From an uncultured Oceanospirillaceae bacterium (GTDB lineage: Bacteria; Pseudomonadota; Gammaproteobacteria; Pseudomonadales; Balneatricaceae), in NCBI GenBank assembly GCA_937138495.1, contig CAKZPE010000014.1:1-64000 (forward strand): a stretch of DNA of 64,000 nucleotides, written 5' to 3'. The translations under genes and the position numbers were made by a program. The first letter of the stretch is position 1, and each line of letters opens with the position of its first letter. Positions 9,610 through 19,459 of this stretch are shown here, one piece after another. A model generated the notes under the pieces. That model was not told the origin of the DNA. It was given only the letters and a program-made list of their open reading frames with translations, and did no database searches.

Positions 9610-11202
9610 ATGAGCACGATCCAGCCCTATGACGCAGAAGAGTGGACACAGTACCTGACAGATAAGGATTTCTCCGTCAGGGCAAGCAGTCTTCGCCGTA
9701 TTCAAAAGGCATTGCAGTCGGATAAAACATCCATGAAGGATCTCAACCGGCTGATCAAAGCTGATCCGCTACTTTGCCTGCACGTAGTAAAAGCAGCCAG
9801 CATCCTGCATGCAGACAAAGGCTCCGTTGTAACTGGGGTTGAACACGCCATCAGCTCTCTGGGGACCGACAACCTTGAACAGCTGATTAACGGCATGAAA
9901 GGTACCCGCCTGAATGCCCACAGCACCGCCGATAAAATGTACTTCCGCGCCACCGCCAACAGCCATCACGCCGCGATTCAGGTGCGCTCATGGCTGGAAC
10001 GTGCCCGTAAAGGCATGTTCACTGAAGAAAGCTATCTGGCCGCACTGTTTTACGGCATTGGTCACTGGGCCCTCTGGCACCACGCACCGCTGCACATGTC
10101 CCAGATGCAGATCAAAATCCGTGAACAGGGCAAAGACAGTGAAACCGTTGAACGGGAACTGTTTGGCTGTACGATCAAAGATATATCCCATGGCCTGGCG
10201 GTCTCCTGGAACTTACCTGAACTGGTCCAGACATCACTGGCGGAAGACCTGCCTCTGAATAAACGCACCCTGATGAAGCTCCACCAGCGCTCACTGGAAG
10301 ATCCGCGCCTGCGGGGCGAAGAACTGCGTGAACTGAACCATCTGGTGCAACAGCGTTTCTTCCCGGTCAAACTGGCTAACTGGCTGGCGGGAACCGCCAC
10401 CTTTGGCTGGCACAAACCCAACACCCTGCACATCATTGATATCGTCAGTGACTACCTGAAAAGTGAACTGGGCGCGACAATGGCCCTGTTACACCAGAAC
10501 TGTGCCCAGTCATCCCGGGACTATTTCGTGGTCGGCACCCTGACACCCGCCGCCGAAATGCTGTTTATCCCGTCCAGCAACCAGGGCGGCTACAAACTGC
10601 CGGAAGCAGAATACAAATACTGCAGTAAACACTTCCCGATCCCGAGACCACGAAAGATCCAGACGGCAGTGGCGACCGATTCCCAACTGAAAGACCCGGC
10701 ACTGATCGCCACCGTGAATGAACGATTTCTTCAGTACCCTGAAGACTATCAGCACCCGACTGAAGTACTGAAAGACCTGCTTAAAGTACTGGTGCAGGGC
10801 GTCGGTCTGGAAAGGGTCAGCCTGAACACGGTGAACACCCGCAATCAGATTGTGAAAGTGATTCACAGCATCGGCTTCAACAAAGACAACCCGCTGAATC
10901 AGTCAATGCATCAGATCGACGGTCAGAGCCTGTTCAGCCGGCTGTATGACAAAGTCGCCTGTATTCTGGTGAATCAGGACAACAGCCAGCGAATCAGCAA
11001 AATGCTGCCCGACAGCTATAAGCAACACATTAATGATTCTAACTATTTGCTGATGTCAGTCTTTATGAACAGCAAGCCAGTTGCTATTGTCTATGCAGAT
11101 ATGGGCGAAGACGCCAGCCAGATAGAAACCGTACAGCACAAGCAGTTTAAGCAACTCTGTACAGCGGCAACCAGTTGCCTGGCGGCATTGTCCAAGCACT
11201 AA
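9610..11202 (+). CDS. HDOD domain protein with C-terminal GAF-like region
   Basis: 530 residues, cytoplasmic, no membrane segments. The N-terminal half (about 15-290) resembles HDOD domains, relatives of HD phosphohydrolases that usually lack metal-binding residues and act in signal transduction: the run PLLCLHVVKAASILHADKG, then GVEHAISSLGTDNLEQLI matches the usual HDOD 'I..LG...L..L' core. The C-terminal third (about 350-525) reads like a GAF-type domain (LLKVLVQGVGLERVSL, LMSVFMNSKPVAIVYADMG). Pseudomonads carry a similar gene between rsgA and rhdA-psd, which suggests an old syntenic link, but the role is unknown. HDOD assignment is moderately sure; GAF is an inference. Confidence 0.8.
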   Translation: MSTIQPYDAEEWTQYLTDKDFSVRASSLRRIQKALQSDKTSMKDLNRLIKADPLLCLHVVKAASILHADKGSVVTGVEHAISSLGTDNLEQLINGMKGTRLNAHSTADKMYFRATANSHHAAIQVRSWLERARKGMFTEESYLAALFYGIGHWALWHHAPLHMSQMQIKIREQGKDSETVERELFGCTIKDISHGLAVSWNLPELVQTSLAEDLPLNKRTLMKLHQRSLEDPRLRGEELRELNHLVQQRFFPVKLANWLAGTATFGWHKPNTLHIIDIVSDYLKSELGATMALLHQNCAQSSRDYFVVGTLTPAAEMLFIPSSNQGGYKLPEAEYKYCSKHFPIPRPRKIQTAVATDSQLKDPALIATVNERFLQYPEDYQHPTEVLKDLLKVLVQGVGLERVSLNTVNTRNQIVKVIHSIGFNKDNPLNQSMHQIDGQSLFSRLYDKVACILVNQDNSQRISKMLPDSYKQHINDSNYLLMSVFMNSKPVAIVYADMGEDASQIETVQHKQFKQLCTAATSCLAALSKH

Positions 11203-11233
11203 CATTCATTCGCTAAATTCCGGGACACTGTAT

Positions 11234-12067
11234 ATGTCATTGCCTTTACTGGTTTCTCCCGCTCAGCTGGCCGAACAGCTTGAACGTGATTCAGGTCAGA
11301 TTGTCATCATCGACCTTTCCAGCGCAGAAAACTACACAGCCAAACATATCCCCGGCGCCAGACACATGGCACCGGCCGGCCTGCTGTGCGGTAGCCAGCC
11401 AATTCCCAACAAGCGACCAACTGAAGTCCAGCTCAGCGAACTCTTTTCGTCACTGGGCATTACGCCGCAGAGCCACGTAGTGGTGTATGACGATCAGATG
11501 GGGCCACAGGCCGGACGCATGATCTGGACCCTGCACGCCGCCGGACACACTGCCTGCTCATTTCTGGATGGACACCTGAAAGCCTGGGAAGATGCAGGCT
11601 TTGCTACCGATGCAGAGGTTCCGACGGTTCAGCCCTCAGATTACCCGGTCAGCCTGGACACTCATAACCTGGCGGATATGGAATATATTCTCACCCACCT
11701 GAACAACCCGGCGCACTGTATTCTGGATGTTCGCTCCCCAGCAGAATACCGGGGCGAAAAAATCGTTAATGCCGCTAAAGGCGGTCATATTCCCGGCGCG
11801 GTTAACTATAACTGGACTAACGCTCTGGTGTCGGAACAGGACACCCGCCTGCGACCGGCCGAAGACATTCTCGCCGAACTGGCGGCCCTGGGAGTCACCC
11901 CGGACAAAACAGTTGTCACCCATTGTCAGACCCATCGTCGCTCAGGTCTCAGCTATCTGTTTACAAAGCACCTTGGCTTTGAAAATGTCCGCTGCTACGA
12001 TGGCTCCTGGTTTGAATGGGGCAACCATCCGGCTACACCAATTGAAAGTACACCGGTTGAGCAGTAA
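11234..12067 (+). CDS. rhdA: Thiosulfate sulfurtransferase (RhdA-type tandem rhodanese)
   Basis: Transfers sulfane sulfur from thiosulfate or a similar donor to an acceptor through a cysteine persulfide. 277 residues with two rhodanese domains (about 5-125 and 145-270). The first domain is inactive (Asp in the VVVYDDQMG loop, normal for tandem rhodaneses); the second carries the active loop HCQTHRRSG with catalytic Cys231. That loop is nearly the CQTHHRSG loop of Azotobacter RhdA and differs from the CGSGVTA loop of SseA. The rhdA-psd order is also seen in Pseudomonas. A strong terminator follows, separating it from psd. Confidence 0.9.
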   Translation: MSLPLLVSPAQLAEQLERDSGQIVIIDLSSAENYTAKHIPGARHMAPAGLLCGSQPIPNKRPTEVQLSELFSSLGITPQSHVVVYDDQMGPQAGRMIWTLHAAGHTACSFLDGHLKAWEDAGFATDAEVPTVQPSDYPVSLDTHNLADMEYILTHLNNPAHCILDVRSPAEYRGEKIVNAAKGGHIPGAVNYNWTNALVSEQDTRLRPAEDILAELAALGVTPDKTVVTHCQTHRRSGLSYLFTKHLGFENVRCYDGSWFEWGNHPATPIESTPVEQ

Positions 12068-12092
12068 CCCCTACACCAACAGACATACTCAC

Positions 12093-12132
12093 TTACCCGC
12101 CGCCAGCACGGACTTGCGGCGGGTAAATTTTG
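12093..12132 (+). terminator. Terminator between rhdA and psd
   Basis: TTACCCGCCGC and GCGGCGGGTAA form a perfect 11-bp stem with a 12-base loop, followed by ATTTTGTT, 26 bases after the rhdA stop. Confidence 0.8.
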
Positions 12133-12154
12133 TTAAACGACCTGGATAATTTAA

Positions 12155-13006
12155 GTGAAAGATAAAATCTTCATCCTGTTACAACACCTTCTGCCTCAAC
12201 ACCTGCTATCCCGTCTGGTCGGAAAACTGGCAGACTGCCGGATCAACTGGGTAAAGAGCACCTTCATCAGCTGGTTCGCCAAACGCTACAACGTCAACAT
12301 GAGCGAAGCGGTACAGGAATCACTGAACGCCTATCCGGATTTCAACAGCTTCTTCACCCGGGAAATCAAACTGGACCGTCGTCCACTGGCCGACAGCGAC
12401 ATCATCAGCCCGGCAGACGGCGCCATCAGCCAGCTGGGGCCTATCGACCATGGCCGTATTTTCCAGGCCAAGGGACGCGGCTATGCACTAACCACCCTGC
12501 TGGGTGGCTACAACGATCTGGCAGAACAGTTTATCGACGGTCAGTTCGCCACTGTTTACCTGTCGCCCAAAGATTACCACCGGGTACACATGCCGGTTAC
12601 CGGCACCCTGCGCGATACCATCTACGTACCGGGTGATCTTTACTCTGTGAACCAGACGACCGCCGAAGGCGTTGAAAACCTGTTCGCCCGCAATGAACGT
12701 CTGGTGGCTATCTTTGATACTGAGTACGGCCCGATGGCAATGGTACTGGTTGGCGCAATGATCGTGGCCGGCATCGAAACCGTCTGGGCAGGTCAGGTTG
12801 CGCCGCAGCAACGTAAAACCTGGCGCATCGAACACTCGCCTGAACCGCAGGAACCGGTTGTTCTGGAAAAAGGCGCCGAAATGGGCCGTTTCAAACTGGG
12901 CTCCACTGTAATCCTGCTGTTCGGTAAAGATGTCATTGAATGGCAGGAAAACCTGCAGGCAGGCAGCCCGGTCAATATGGGCCACGCTTTTGGTAACCGG
13001 GTTTAA
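12155..13006 (+). CDS. psd: Phosphatidylserine decarboxylase proenzyme
   Basis: Makes phosphatidylethanolamine from phosphatidylserine at the inner membrane. 283 residues beginning with GTG. The self-cleavage site LGST is at 248-251, so cleavage between Gly249 and Ser250 yields the beta chain and the pyruvoyl alpha chain. Expected triad residues are D88 (SPADGAIS) and H145 (DYHRVHMPV), with S250. Length is near the E. coli enzyme, and spacing of the triad matches it. The GTG start has only a weak ribosome site (GGATAAT a few bases upstream). In E. coli psd neighbours rsgA; here rsgA, HDOD and rhdA come just before it. Confidence 0.96.
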   Translation: MKDKIFILLQHLLPQHLLSRLVGKLADCRINWVKSTFISWFAKRYNVNMSEAVQESLNAYPDFNSFFTREIKLDRRPLADSDIISPADGAISQLGPIDHGRIFQAKGRGYALTTLLGGYNDLAEQFIDGQFATVYLSPKDYHRVHMPVTGTLRDTIYVPGDLYSVNQTTAEGVENLFARNERLVAIFDTEYGPMAMVLVGAMIVAGIETVWAGQVAPQQRKTWRIEHSPEPQEPVVLEKGAEMGRFKLGSTVILLFGKDVIEWQENLQAGSPVNMGHAFGNRV

Positions 13007-13107
13007 ACGCCCGACTTTACCTCCATATAACAGGCATATACTTAACAAAGCAGTTACCTCCGGAATAAACCGGTACCGTCACTGCTTTACGGCAAGAAGG
13101 TCATGCT

Positions 13108-14142
13108 ATGAGCACCTGGCACAGCATCTTAGAATCCCGGCAAATCACCATTGACGAACAGGGCTACAGTCACAGCACTGCTTCGGTAAACCCGGCACTC
13201 AGTATTACCCCCCTGACACATTTGGGCCTGTTCAGCGTTACCGGCCCGGATGCAGAGAAGTTTCTTCAGGGACAGATCTCCTGTGACATGCGTGATATCA
13301 GCAACGGTTTCAGCCGCCTGGCATCCCATAACAATGTAAAAGGCAGCATGATCAGCCTGAGCCGGGTTATGCCTGCCGAAGGCGGCTACTGGCTACGCAC
13401 CAACCGCCAGACCCTCAGCCCCGCGCAGACTGCGCTGAACAAATACATGATGTTCTCCAAAGCAGACAGCAAAGACATCAGCGACACAGTCGTCGGGCTG
13501 GGCATACAGGGCAGCAATGCCGCCACCGCACTGGCAGCACTTAGCAGCGAACTGCCCGCTGAAACTGATCAGTTCGCTGAACTCGAAGGCGGCATCCTGA
13601 TTAAAGTCGCCGGCGAACGCTATGAACTGTGGCTGGAACAGGCACAGGCAGAAGCCGCACTGAACCTGCTGAGCGAAGATGCCTCTCTGACAGGCAGCGA
13701 AAGCTGGTTACTCAGCGAAATCGAGCAGGGTATTCCGTCCCTGACCCCGGACACACTGGAAACCTTCATTCCACAAATGACCAACCTGCAGGTATTTGAA
13801 GGTGTCAGTTTCCGTAAGGGCTGCTACACCGGCCAGGAAATCATCACCCGCCTGCAGCACCGCGGCAAACTAAAGCGTCCGATGTTTCGTCTGAGCGTTC
13901 AGAGCGATACTGCCCCTGTGGCAGGCACCGTTCTGGCAACAGCCGCCCGTGCCAGTGTTGGCAATGTCGTTTGCAGCGCCCCCTGTGGTGATGGTGAATA
14001 CCAACTCCTGGCCGTCATGCTCAAAGATGTATTCGACGACGAAGCCCAGAGCATTCATCTGGAAACACAGGAAGGCCCTCAGCTGGAAAGGCTGGAACTG
14101 CCCTACACACTTGACCCGGAACTGTTTGAAGCCAAACGATGA
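13108..14142 (+). CDS. ygfZ: Folate-binding protein YgfZ (Fe-S cluster repair / tRNA modification factor)
   Basis: YgfZ is a tetrahydrofolate-binding relative of the glycine-cleavage T-protein that supports assembly or repair of iron-sulfur enzymes such as MiaB. 344 residues with the diagnostic K-G-C-Y-x-G-Q-E motif at 237-244 (KGCYTGQE, Cys239 essential in the family) and the GPDAEKFLQGQISCDM stretch near the N-terminus. The stop overlaps the ATG of the next gene (ATGA), so that unknown gene is translationally coupled. Between psd and ygfZ are 100 bases without a gene. Confidence 0.94.
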   Translation: MSTWHSILESRQITIDEQGYSHSTASVNPALSITPLTHLGLFSVTGPDAEKFLQGQISCDMRDISNGFSRLASHNNVKGSMISLSRVMPAEGGYWLRTNRQTLSPAQTALNKYMMFSKADSKDISDTVVGLGIQGSNAATALAALSSELPAETDQFAELEGGILIKVAGERYELWLEQAQAEAALNLLSEDASLTGSESWLLSEIEQGIPSLTPDTLETFIPQMTNLQVFEGVSFRKGCYTGQEIITRLQHRGKLKRPMFRLSVQSDTAPVAGTVLATAARASVGNVVCSAPCGDGEYQLLAVMLKDVFDDEAQSIHLETQEGPQLERLELPYTLDPELFEAKR

Positions 14143-14705
14143 GCGATCCGATTCTGTTAAAAGTGCTGCACCTGGATAAACAGGCACAGGATGCACTCCA
14201 CGAACTGTTCAGCCACTCTGTCCGGCGCATCTGGATTGAAGGAATGAGCAGCGGCTTTGGCAGCGAGCTGTACCGCGCCCGCCAACTGCGTTTCAGCTGT
14301 GGAGATACACAGTGGCTGGAGGTTGGCACCTTGCGTCAGGCCTTCCAGGATGGCTTCAGCTTTGGCCGGCTGGACTGCCAGCTACGCTCCGATATCACCC
14401 CGGACGAAGACCGCAGCTGCTGGCTGGAATTACCTACTGACAGCTACCTGAAAAGTATCGAGATTTACCAGCAACAGGAACGCTTCGACATTGTCGCCAG
14501 CAAACTGCAAATGCCCTCTGAAGCGTTTAACTACGACGCCCTGATTCTGTTACGTTTTGATCAGGGATTTGGTCTGATGATTGGCATTGAACAGGACTTC
14601 ATCGATGGCGAACTGGTGGTCCTGCTCAGCGACGACCCGGACAGCCAGATCAGTGAAAACCTCCAACTGCGCCGTCAGCTCAGTGCTCAGGACGACATCC
14701 GCTAA
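14139..14705 (+). CDS. Hypothetical protein, coupled to ygfZ
   Basis: 188 residues, no signal peptide or membrane segment, acidic, no motif I recognise. It has a Trp/Cys-containing middle (CGDTQWLEVGTLRQAFQDGF, DRSCWLELP) and ends with a run of charged residues. It overlaps the ygfZ stop by four bases and is followed by a strong terminator, so it is the last gene of that unit. Codon use and base composition look like the neighbours, so it is probably a real, lineage-restricted gene. Function unknown. Confidence 0.75.
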   Translation: MSDPILLKVLHLDKQAQDALHELFSHSVRRIWIEGMSSGFGSELYRARQLRFSCGDTQWLEVGTLRQAFQDGFSFGRLDCQLRSDITPDEDRSCWLELPTDSYLKSIEIYQQQERFDIVASKLQMPSEAFNYDALILLRFDQGFGLMIGIEQDFIDGELVVLLSDDPDSQISENLQLRRQLSAQDDIR

Positions 14706-14720
14706 ACTGCGCACAGGGTA

Positions 14721-14760
14721 AAAAAAACGGCATCCCTTCTGAAGGCATGCCGTTTTTTTA
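14721..14760. terminator. Bidirectional terminator between convergent units
   Basis: AAAAAAACGGCAT-loop-ATGCCGTTTTTTT. The stem with A-run and T-run can end the ygfZ unit on the plus strand and the convergent gene ending at 14774 on the minus strand. Confidence 0.88.
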
Positions 14761-14773
14761 TTACTTTCAGCGG

Positions 14774-15523
14774 TTATAGCACAGCACTCATCTGCACTTT
14801 CACCTGCCAGCCAGCTGCTGTTTTCTCAACCGCATTGAACAGCAGAAAACTCTGGCCTTTACCGGTTAGTCTGCTGATCAGCAAACCGCTATTGTCCTGC
14901 TCTACACTGAGCAGGTTATCCACAACAAATCCTTCAGTGAAATCCGGTAACTCAGCCCCCTCGGTCAGACTTACCCGCGAAGCCCCTTCCGAACGCAGCG
15001 CGTAATCCGCCGCCAAACTGCCAAACGCAGAATTATCAACTTCAGTATCATTCTGCGCAAAGTCGGTTGCTGCACTTAAACCACCGGCACCGATATCAAT
15101 CCGGCGTTTCCAGCCATCATCAGTGCGATTAAGCACTTCAAGCGCTAACCCTTTAAAGCCGCCTTCTTTAAAGCTGATATCCCAGTGTTTAACCAACAGC
15201 GCCGTATCATCTTTCGCATCCAGCGCCAGTGTATCTACTTTGGCATTCAGTTCCGGCAAGCCAAAAGGACCGCCGGCAAACATCTGGCTGATTGCATCCA
15301 GGCCCTGCAGATTTTTGGTACTGTCATACGGATACTGACCCAGCAACGAATCAGCGTCATAAAACTTATTCAGCGATTCCACATCCTTGGCATTCATCAA
15401 TGGCTGCCATTGCTGATTAAGCGCTACCAGCTCTCCCGGTGCAGCCGCCTGTACCGCACCAACAGACATTAAGCCACCGAAAGCAATTGCTGGCACAGCC
15501 AGTTTAACGATCCATTTATTCAT
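14774..15523 (-). CDS. Secreted protein with SnoaL/NTF2-like fold (hypothetical)
   Basis: 249 residues from ATG 15523 (AGGGA three to seven bases upstream). Residues 1-27 (MNKWIVKLAVPAIAFGGLMS, then VGAVQAAA) form a clear signal peptide, so the product is periplasmic or exported. The first half of the mature part (LNQQWQPLMNAKDVESLNKF, YDADSLLGQYP, GLDAISQMF, then alternating beta-like strands) looks like a SnoaL/DUF4440 NTF2-like domain; the second half is unassigned. NTF2-like folds bind small hydrophobic ligands or catalyse isomerisations, but no catalytic residues can be named. The in-frame start at 15577 would hide the signal peptide and is rejected. Confidence 0.75.
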   Translation of the reverse strand: MNKWIVKLAVPAIAFGGLMSVGAVQAAAPGELVALNQQWQPLMNAKDVESLNKFYDADSLLGQYPYDSTKNLQGLDAISQMFAGGPFGLPELNAKVDTLALDAKDDTALLVKHWDISFKEGGFKGLALEVLNRTDDGWKRRIDIGAGGLSAATDFAQNDTEVDNSAFGSLAADYALRSEGASRVSLTEGAELPDFTEGFVVDNLLSVEQDNSGLLISRLTGKGQSFLLFNAVEKTAAGWQVKVQMSAVL

Positions 15524-15661
15524 TCCCTGTTCCCTTATATTTTTAATAATTAACGGATTCCCTGACCCGCAAAGCATTTCTGCCCCAGCTCAGACACAAT
15601 GATTCCTTACCAGTTCCCCGAAGATTACTGATTAACCGCCGGCCGGATACATCAATATATA

Positions 15662-16543
15662 TCAGCTGGCCTTTGCCGCCTGGCGGGACTCCCGGTAAAA
15701 GCTGTAAACCCCGGCCAGCGCAATCACCAGACCGCCCATTAACATGTAATTATCCGGCACCTCGTCAAAGACCAGATAGCCCAGCAGGGCCGCCCAGATC
15801 AGCACCGTATAACGAAACGGCGAAACAAATGCGATATCCCCTACCCGCATGGTCATTACACCGCACAGATAGCCAAAAAAGATAAAACCGGAGGCCGCAC
15901 ACAACCCGCCCATCACTTGCCAGGTCAGCGGCTGCCAGGTTTCAAACAACGACAGGACCCCACTGCTCACAGTCACCAGCAACGAACCGATCAGCGCCAC
16001 AAACAGCGAAGACACATCCGCTGAAAATTGCCGGGTCGATAAATCACGCAGCACCAGAAACATCACCCCGGCGACCGAAAACATCACATAGATATTAAAG
16101 CTGTCAGCCCCCGGACGGACAATCAGCAACACCCCCAGAAACCCGACGATGATCGCTGAATAGCGACGCCATCCCACCTGCTCTCCCAGCCAGACAGCAC
16201 CAATAAAGGTGATCACTAACGGGACTGCCTGCTGAATCGACGCCGCCGCAGCAATGGGGATATGCATCAGGCCGGTCAGATAACAGAGGGTTGAACCACT
16301 CTCGCCCAGCGCCCGCCAGCCCATCCAGAACCGATCGCGACGTTGCAGACTCTGGCGCAACACACCATAACGCCAGGCCAGCCCGGCAATCAGCGCCGTT
16401 ACGATCAGGCCACGGATAAAAATCGACTGATACAGGCTAATGTCTGCCGACAGATATTTCATAATGCTGTCGTTAAATACAAAGCCGGCCATACTGGCCA
16501 TCATCAGCATTGCGCCACGCATATTCGGGTTATCAGCAAACAC
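15662..16543 (-). CDS. EamA/DMT-family transporter
   Basis: 293 residues, ten predicted membrane helices in two EamA repeats (about 5-140 and 150-285), typical of the drug/metabolite transporter superfamily. The N-terminal repeat has VFNDSIMKYLS and the second repeat ends with LVFDEVPDNYMLMGGLVIALAG, both usual in EamA proteins. The start is a GTG directly adjoining the ung stop codon, so it is coupled to ung; an internal ATG at 16522 is an alternative. Substrate unknown. The pairing with ung is probably incidental. Confidence 0.85.
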   Translation of the reverse strand: MFADNPNMRGAMLMMASMAGFVFNDSIMKYLSADISLYQSIFIRGLIVTALIAGLAWRYGVLRQSLQRRDRFWMGWRALGESGSTLCYLTGLMHIPIAAAASIQQAVPLVITFIGAVWLGEQVGWRRYSAIIVGFLGVLLIVRPGADSFNIYVMFSVAGVMFLVLRDLSTRQFSADVSSLFVALIGSLLVTVSSGVLSLFETWQPLTWQVMGGLCAASGFIFFGYLCGVMTMRVGDIAFVSPFRYTVLIWAALLGYLVFDEVPDNYMLMGGLVIALAGVYSFYRESRQAAKAS

Positions 16544-17278
16544 TCAGAACAACGCTCCCTGATCAGGTTTGGCCTCAAGGCTGTCCAGCGTCCAGTCCAC
16601 CGGCGAGCGTCCGCCGGCTTCCAGATAGCGGTTAATCTGACTGTACGGCTGGCTGCCGAAAAACCCTCTGAAAGCGGATAAAGGAGACGGATGTACCGAT
16701 TCAAGCACCCGATGCCTGGCAGTATCGATCATGCCGGCTTTTTTCTGGGCATGGCTGCCCCAGAGTACAAAAACAACACCTTCACACTCGCTGTTAACCG
16801 TCTCAATAATCCGGTCAGTAAAGCGCTCCCAGCCCTCCTTCTGATGAGAACCGGCCTTGTTATACTCCACTGTCAGCACGGTATTCAGCAACAGCACCCC
16901 CTGTTCGGCCCAGGACTGCAAATAACCATGATCCGGCTCTGACACCTGCAGATCAGTGACCAACTCTTTGTACATATTTCTCAGGGAAGGTGGCACCTTT
17001 ACACCCGGTTTCACTGAAAAACTCAGGCCATGAGCCTGTCCGGGCTGGTGATACGGGTCCTGCCCGAGAATCACCACTTTTACAGCATCCAGCGGGGTAG
17101 CCTGCAGCGCCTGCAACCAGTCAGTCGGCTGTGGATAAATCACTTTTCCGGCCGCCATTTCTGCATCCAGAAACCCACTCAACTGCTGCATATACTCCTG
17201 CTGCAGTTCAGCGTCGAGATAATCCTGCCAGCCTTCAGCCGTTGCCAGTTGCTGCTGCAGTGTCGTGATTGCGGTCAT
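16544..17278 (-). CDS. ung: Uracil-DNA glycosylase (family 1)
   Basis: Removes uracil from DNA, starting base-excision repair. 244 residues with the water-activating motif [18 protein letters not shown] (Asp74) and the minor-groove intercalation loop [14 protein letters not shown] (His196). [10 protein letters not shown] and [10 protein letters not shown] are also family-typical. It overlaps the preceding small membrane protein gene by four bases (ATGA) and is adjoined by an EamA transporter downstream, forming a three-gene unit. Confidence 0.97.
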   Translation of the reverse strand: MTAITTLQQQLATAEGWQDYLDAELQQEYMQQLSGFLDAEMAAGKVIYPQPTDWLQALQATPLDAVKVVILGQDPYHQPGQAHGLSFSVKPGVKVPPSLRNMYKELVTDLQVSEPDHGYLQSWAEQGVLLLNTVLTVEYNKAGSHQKEGWERFTDRIIETVNSECEGVVFVLWGSHAQKKAGMIDTARHRVLESVHPSPLSAFRGFFGSQPYSQINRYLEAGGRSPVDWTLDSLEAKPDQGALF

Positions 17279-17727
17279 TCACTTTCTCCACTGTCTTTAA
17301 CCTTACCCAGCGGCCGCCCCTGCATCACGTCCCGGGTGAACACTTTGCCATGCCAAACCGAGTAATAGCGCAACTTACCCGGCCCGTGAGAAATAATGCC
17401 GGATAAAATGATCGACAGCATATAGATCCACAGATCGTAGGCCTCCCAGTAAAACCAGGCCAGCGCCAGCAGCACAATCTTCAGCATGATAATCTGGCCA
17501 CGCAGCTGCACCAGCCAGATACCGTCACTGTATAACTCTTTCAGTACCATCAGGCCACCGCTGACCAGGGTCAGTATCAGGTAGCTGTGCCAGGCAGACA
17601 TCGGCAAATCAAACAGAAACGCCCCGGACAAACCGGCAATGCCGATCAGATGCAGGGTACGCAAACAGATACTCAGCCAGCGCTTACCGGGAATATTGCG
17701 CTTCTTTTCAGGAATCAACCAACTCAT
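17275..17727 (-). CDS. Small four-helix membrane protein (hypothetical)
   Basis: 150 residues with about four hydrophobic helices ([66 protein letters not shown]). I do not recognise a named family; similar small inner-membrane proteins are often annotated as hypothetical next to ung in marine gammaproteobacteria. It is the first gene of the unit with ung, overlapping its start by four bases. Function unknown. Confidence 0.75.
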   Translation of the reverse strand: MSWLIPEKKRNIPGKRWLSICLRTLHLIGIAGLSGAFLFDLPMSAWHSYLILTLVSGGLMVLKELYSDGIWLVQLRGQIIMLKIVLLALAWFYWEAYDLWIYMLSIILSGIISHGPGKLRYYSVWHGKVFTRDVMQGRPLGKVKDSGESE

Positions 17728-17823
17728 TCATCACACCTGTTCTGCGATTATCAACAACCGCTCATTCATACCCTTTGCAATCCGGCCAAACCGGACCGCA
17801 GCTGTTCACTCAGGGCTTAAAGC

Positions 17824-17857
17824 AAAAAAGCTGCGGCGACTTCTCGCGGCAGCTTTT
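17824..17857. terminator. Terminator of the prfB-lysS unit
   Basis: AAAGCTGCGGCG and CGCGGCAGCTTT form a 12-bp stem with one mismatch, flanked by A-run and T-run. It lies 16 bases after the lysS stop and is also in the upstream region of the 17727 gene. Confidence 0.8.
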
Positions 17858-17872
17858 CCCCTGTTCCGGTAA

Positions 17873-19345
17873 TTACGCCCGCGGACGCATAGCCGGGAAC
17901 AGAATAACATCACGGATCGAATCACAATCGGCAAAGAACATCACCAGACGGTCGATACCAATACCTTCACCGGCGGTCGGCGGCAGGCCGTATTCCAGCG
18001 CACTGATGTAGTCATCATCAAAGTGCATCGCTTCGTCATCACCGGCATCCTTCTCTTCAACCTGGGCACGGAAACGTTCAGCCTGATCTTCAGAATCGTT
18101 AAGCTCCGAGAAGCCGTTCGCCACTTCGCGGCCACCGATGAAGAATTCAAAACGGTCGGTAATGAACGGGTTTTCATCGTTACGGCGTGCCAGTGGAGAG
18201 ACTTCAGCCGGGTACTCAGTAATGAAGGTTGGCTGATCAAGACGGTCTTCAACGGTTTTCTCGAAGATCTCAATCTGTACTTTACCCAGACCGTAGCCGT
18301 CTTTCAGCGGGATACCCAGTTTGTCGGCAACCGCACGGGCAGATTCGATGTTATCGATATCAGACGCCGTCAGATCCGGATTGTAATGCAGGATAGAATC
18401 GAACACGCTGATGCGGCGAAACGGCGCACCCAGATCGTACTCCTGTTCCTGATAGGTCATGGTGGTTGAACCCAGAACATCCTTCGCCAGCGTGCGCAGC
18501 ATGTCTTCGGTCAGATCCATCAGATCATTGTAATCCGCATACGCCTGATAAAACTCCAGCATAGTGAATTCAGGGTTGTGACGGGTTGAAAGCCCTTCGT
18601 TACGGAAGTTACGGTTGATCTCGAATACACGTTCGAAACCACCAACAACCAAACGCTTCAGGTACAGCTCCGGCGCAATCCGCAGATACATATCACGGTC
18701 CAGTGCATTGTGATGGGTCACAAACGGACGGGCTGTTGCACCACCCGGAATCACCTGCAGCATCGGCGTTTCAGCCTCAACATACCGGCGTTCAGTCAGG
18801 TAGGTACGGATACCGGAAACAATCTTCGAACGGATTTCAAATACACGGCGGGAAGTGTCATTGGTGATCAGGTCAACATAGCGCTGACGGTAGCGCATCT
18901 CAGTATCCTGCAGACCTTTGTGCTTATCCGGCAACGGACGCAGGTTCTTGGTCAGCAGCTGATATTCACCCAGATCTACATACAGATCGCCCTTACCGGA
19001 CTTATGCAGAATACCGGTCACACCGATGATGTCACCCAGATCCAGGCTCTTGGCAAATTTACGGGCTTCTTTGTTCACGTAGAACTGGATACGGCCAGTC
19101 ATATCCTGAACAACACCGAATGCACCACGGTTAAGCATGACACGGCCAGCAATGCTTACTGTAATTGCCAGCTCTTCCAGCTCTTCTTTAGACTTTTCGC
19201 CGTAGGTTTCCTGCAGATCCTGCGCGTAACTGTCGCGACGGAACGCATTCGGAAACGCCTGACCCGCTTCACGCAGGGCATTCAGTTTTTCACGGCGCTC
19301 GGCAATCAAACGGTTTTCATCTTGTTGCTGAGTATTATCAGACAT
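17873..19345 (-). CDS. lysS: Lysyl-tRNA synthetase (class II)
   Basis: Charges tRNA-Lys. 490 residues: N-terminal OB-fold anticodon-binding domain (about 60-150, [23 protein letters not shown] sequence) and a class II catalytic core with motif 2 [20 protein letters not shown] and motif 3 [15 protein letters not shown]. It lies downstream of prfB in the same direction, 114 bases apart, the conserved prfB-lysS arrangement of gammaproteobacteria. Confidence 0.97.
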   Translation of the reverse strand: MSDNTQQQDENRLIAERREKLNALREAGQAFPNAFRRDSYAQDLQETYGEKSKEELEELAITVSIAGRVMLNRGAFGVVQDMTGRIQFYVNKEARKFAKSLDLGDIIGVTGILHKSGKGDLYVDLGEYQLLTKNLRPLPDKHKGLQDTEMRYRQRYVDLITNDTSRRVFEIRSKIVSGIRTYLTERRYVEAETPMLQVIPGGATARPFVTHHNALDRDMYLRIAPELYLKRLVVGGFERVFEINRNFRNEGLSTRHNPEFTMLEFYQAYADYNDLMDLTEDMLRTLAKDVLGSTTMTYQEQEYDLGAPFRRISVFDSILHYNPDLTASDIDNIESARAVADKLGIPLKDGYGLGKVQIEIFEKTVEDRLDQPTFITEYPAEVSPLARRNDENPFITDRFEFFIGGREVANGFSELNDSEDQAERFRAQVEEKDAGDDEAMHFDDDYISALEYGLPPTAGEGIGIDRLVMFFADCDSIRDVILFPAMRPRA

Positions 19346-19387
19346 GGTGTTCGGAACCTTTAAATGGTGAAATCTTGTCAGTATCTC

Positions 19388-19407
19388 AGCGCTGCTCAGG
19401 CAGCGCT
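19388..19407. repeat. Perfect inverted repeat in the prfB-lysS spacer
   Basis: AGCGCTGC-tcag-GCAGCGCT is a perfect 8-bp stem with a four-base loop between prfB and lysS. Read in the operon direction (minus) it has no T-run, so it may be a processing or attenuation hairpin rather than a terminator; a T-run lies on the plus side. Confidence 0.5.
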
Positions 19408-19459
19408 GACAATTATATTTTTTCAGTAACGGCGTATTAAAGCCGGCGAACAGACCTGC

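Noticed and set aside
11234..12067. Inactivated rhodanese because the first domain lacks Cys
   Set aside because: In tandem rhodaneses the first domain normally lacks the catalytic Cys; the second has Cys231 in an intact loop.
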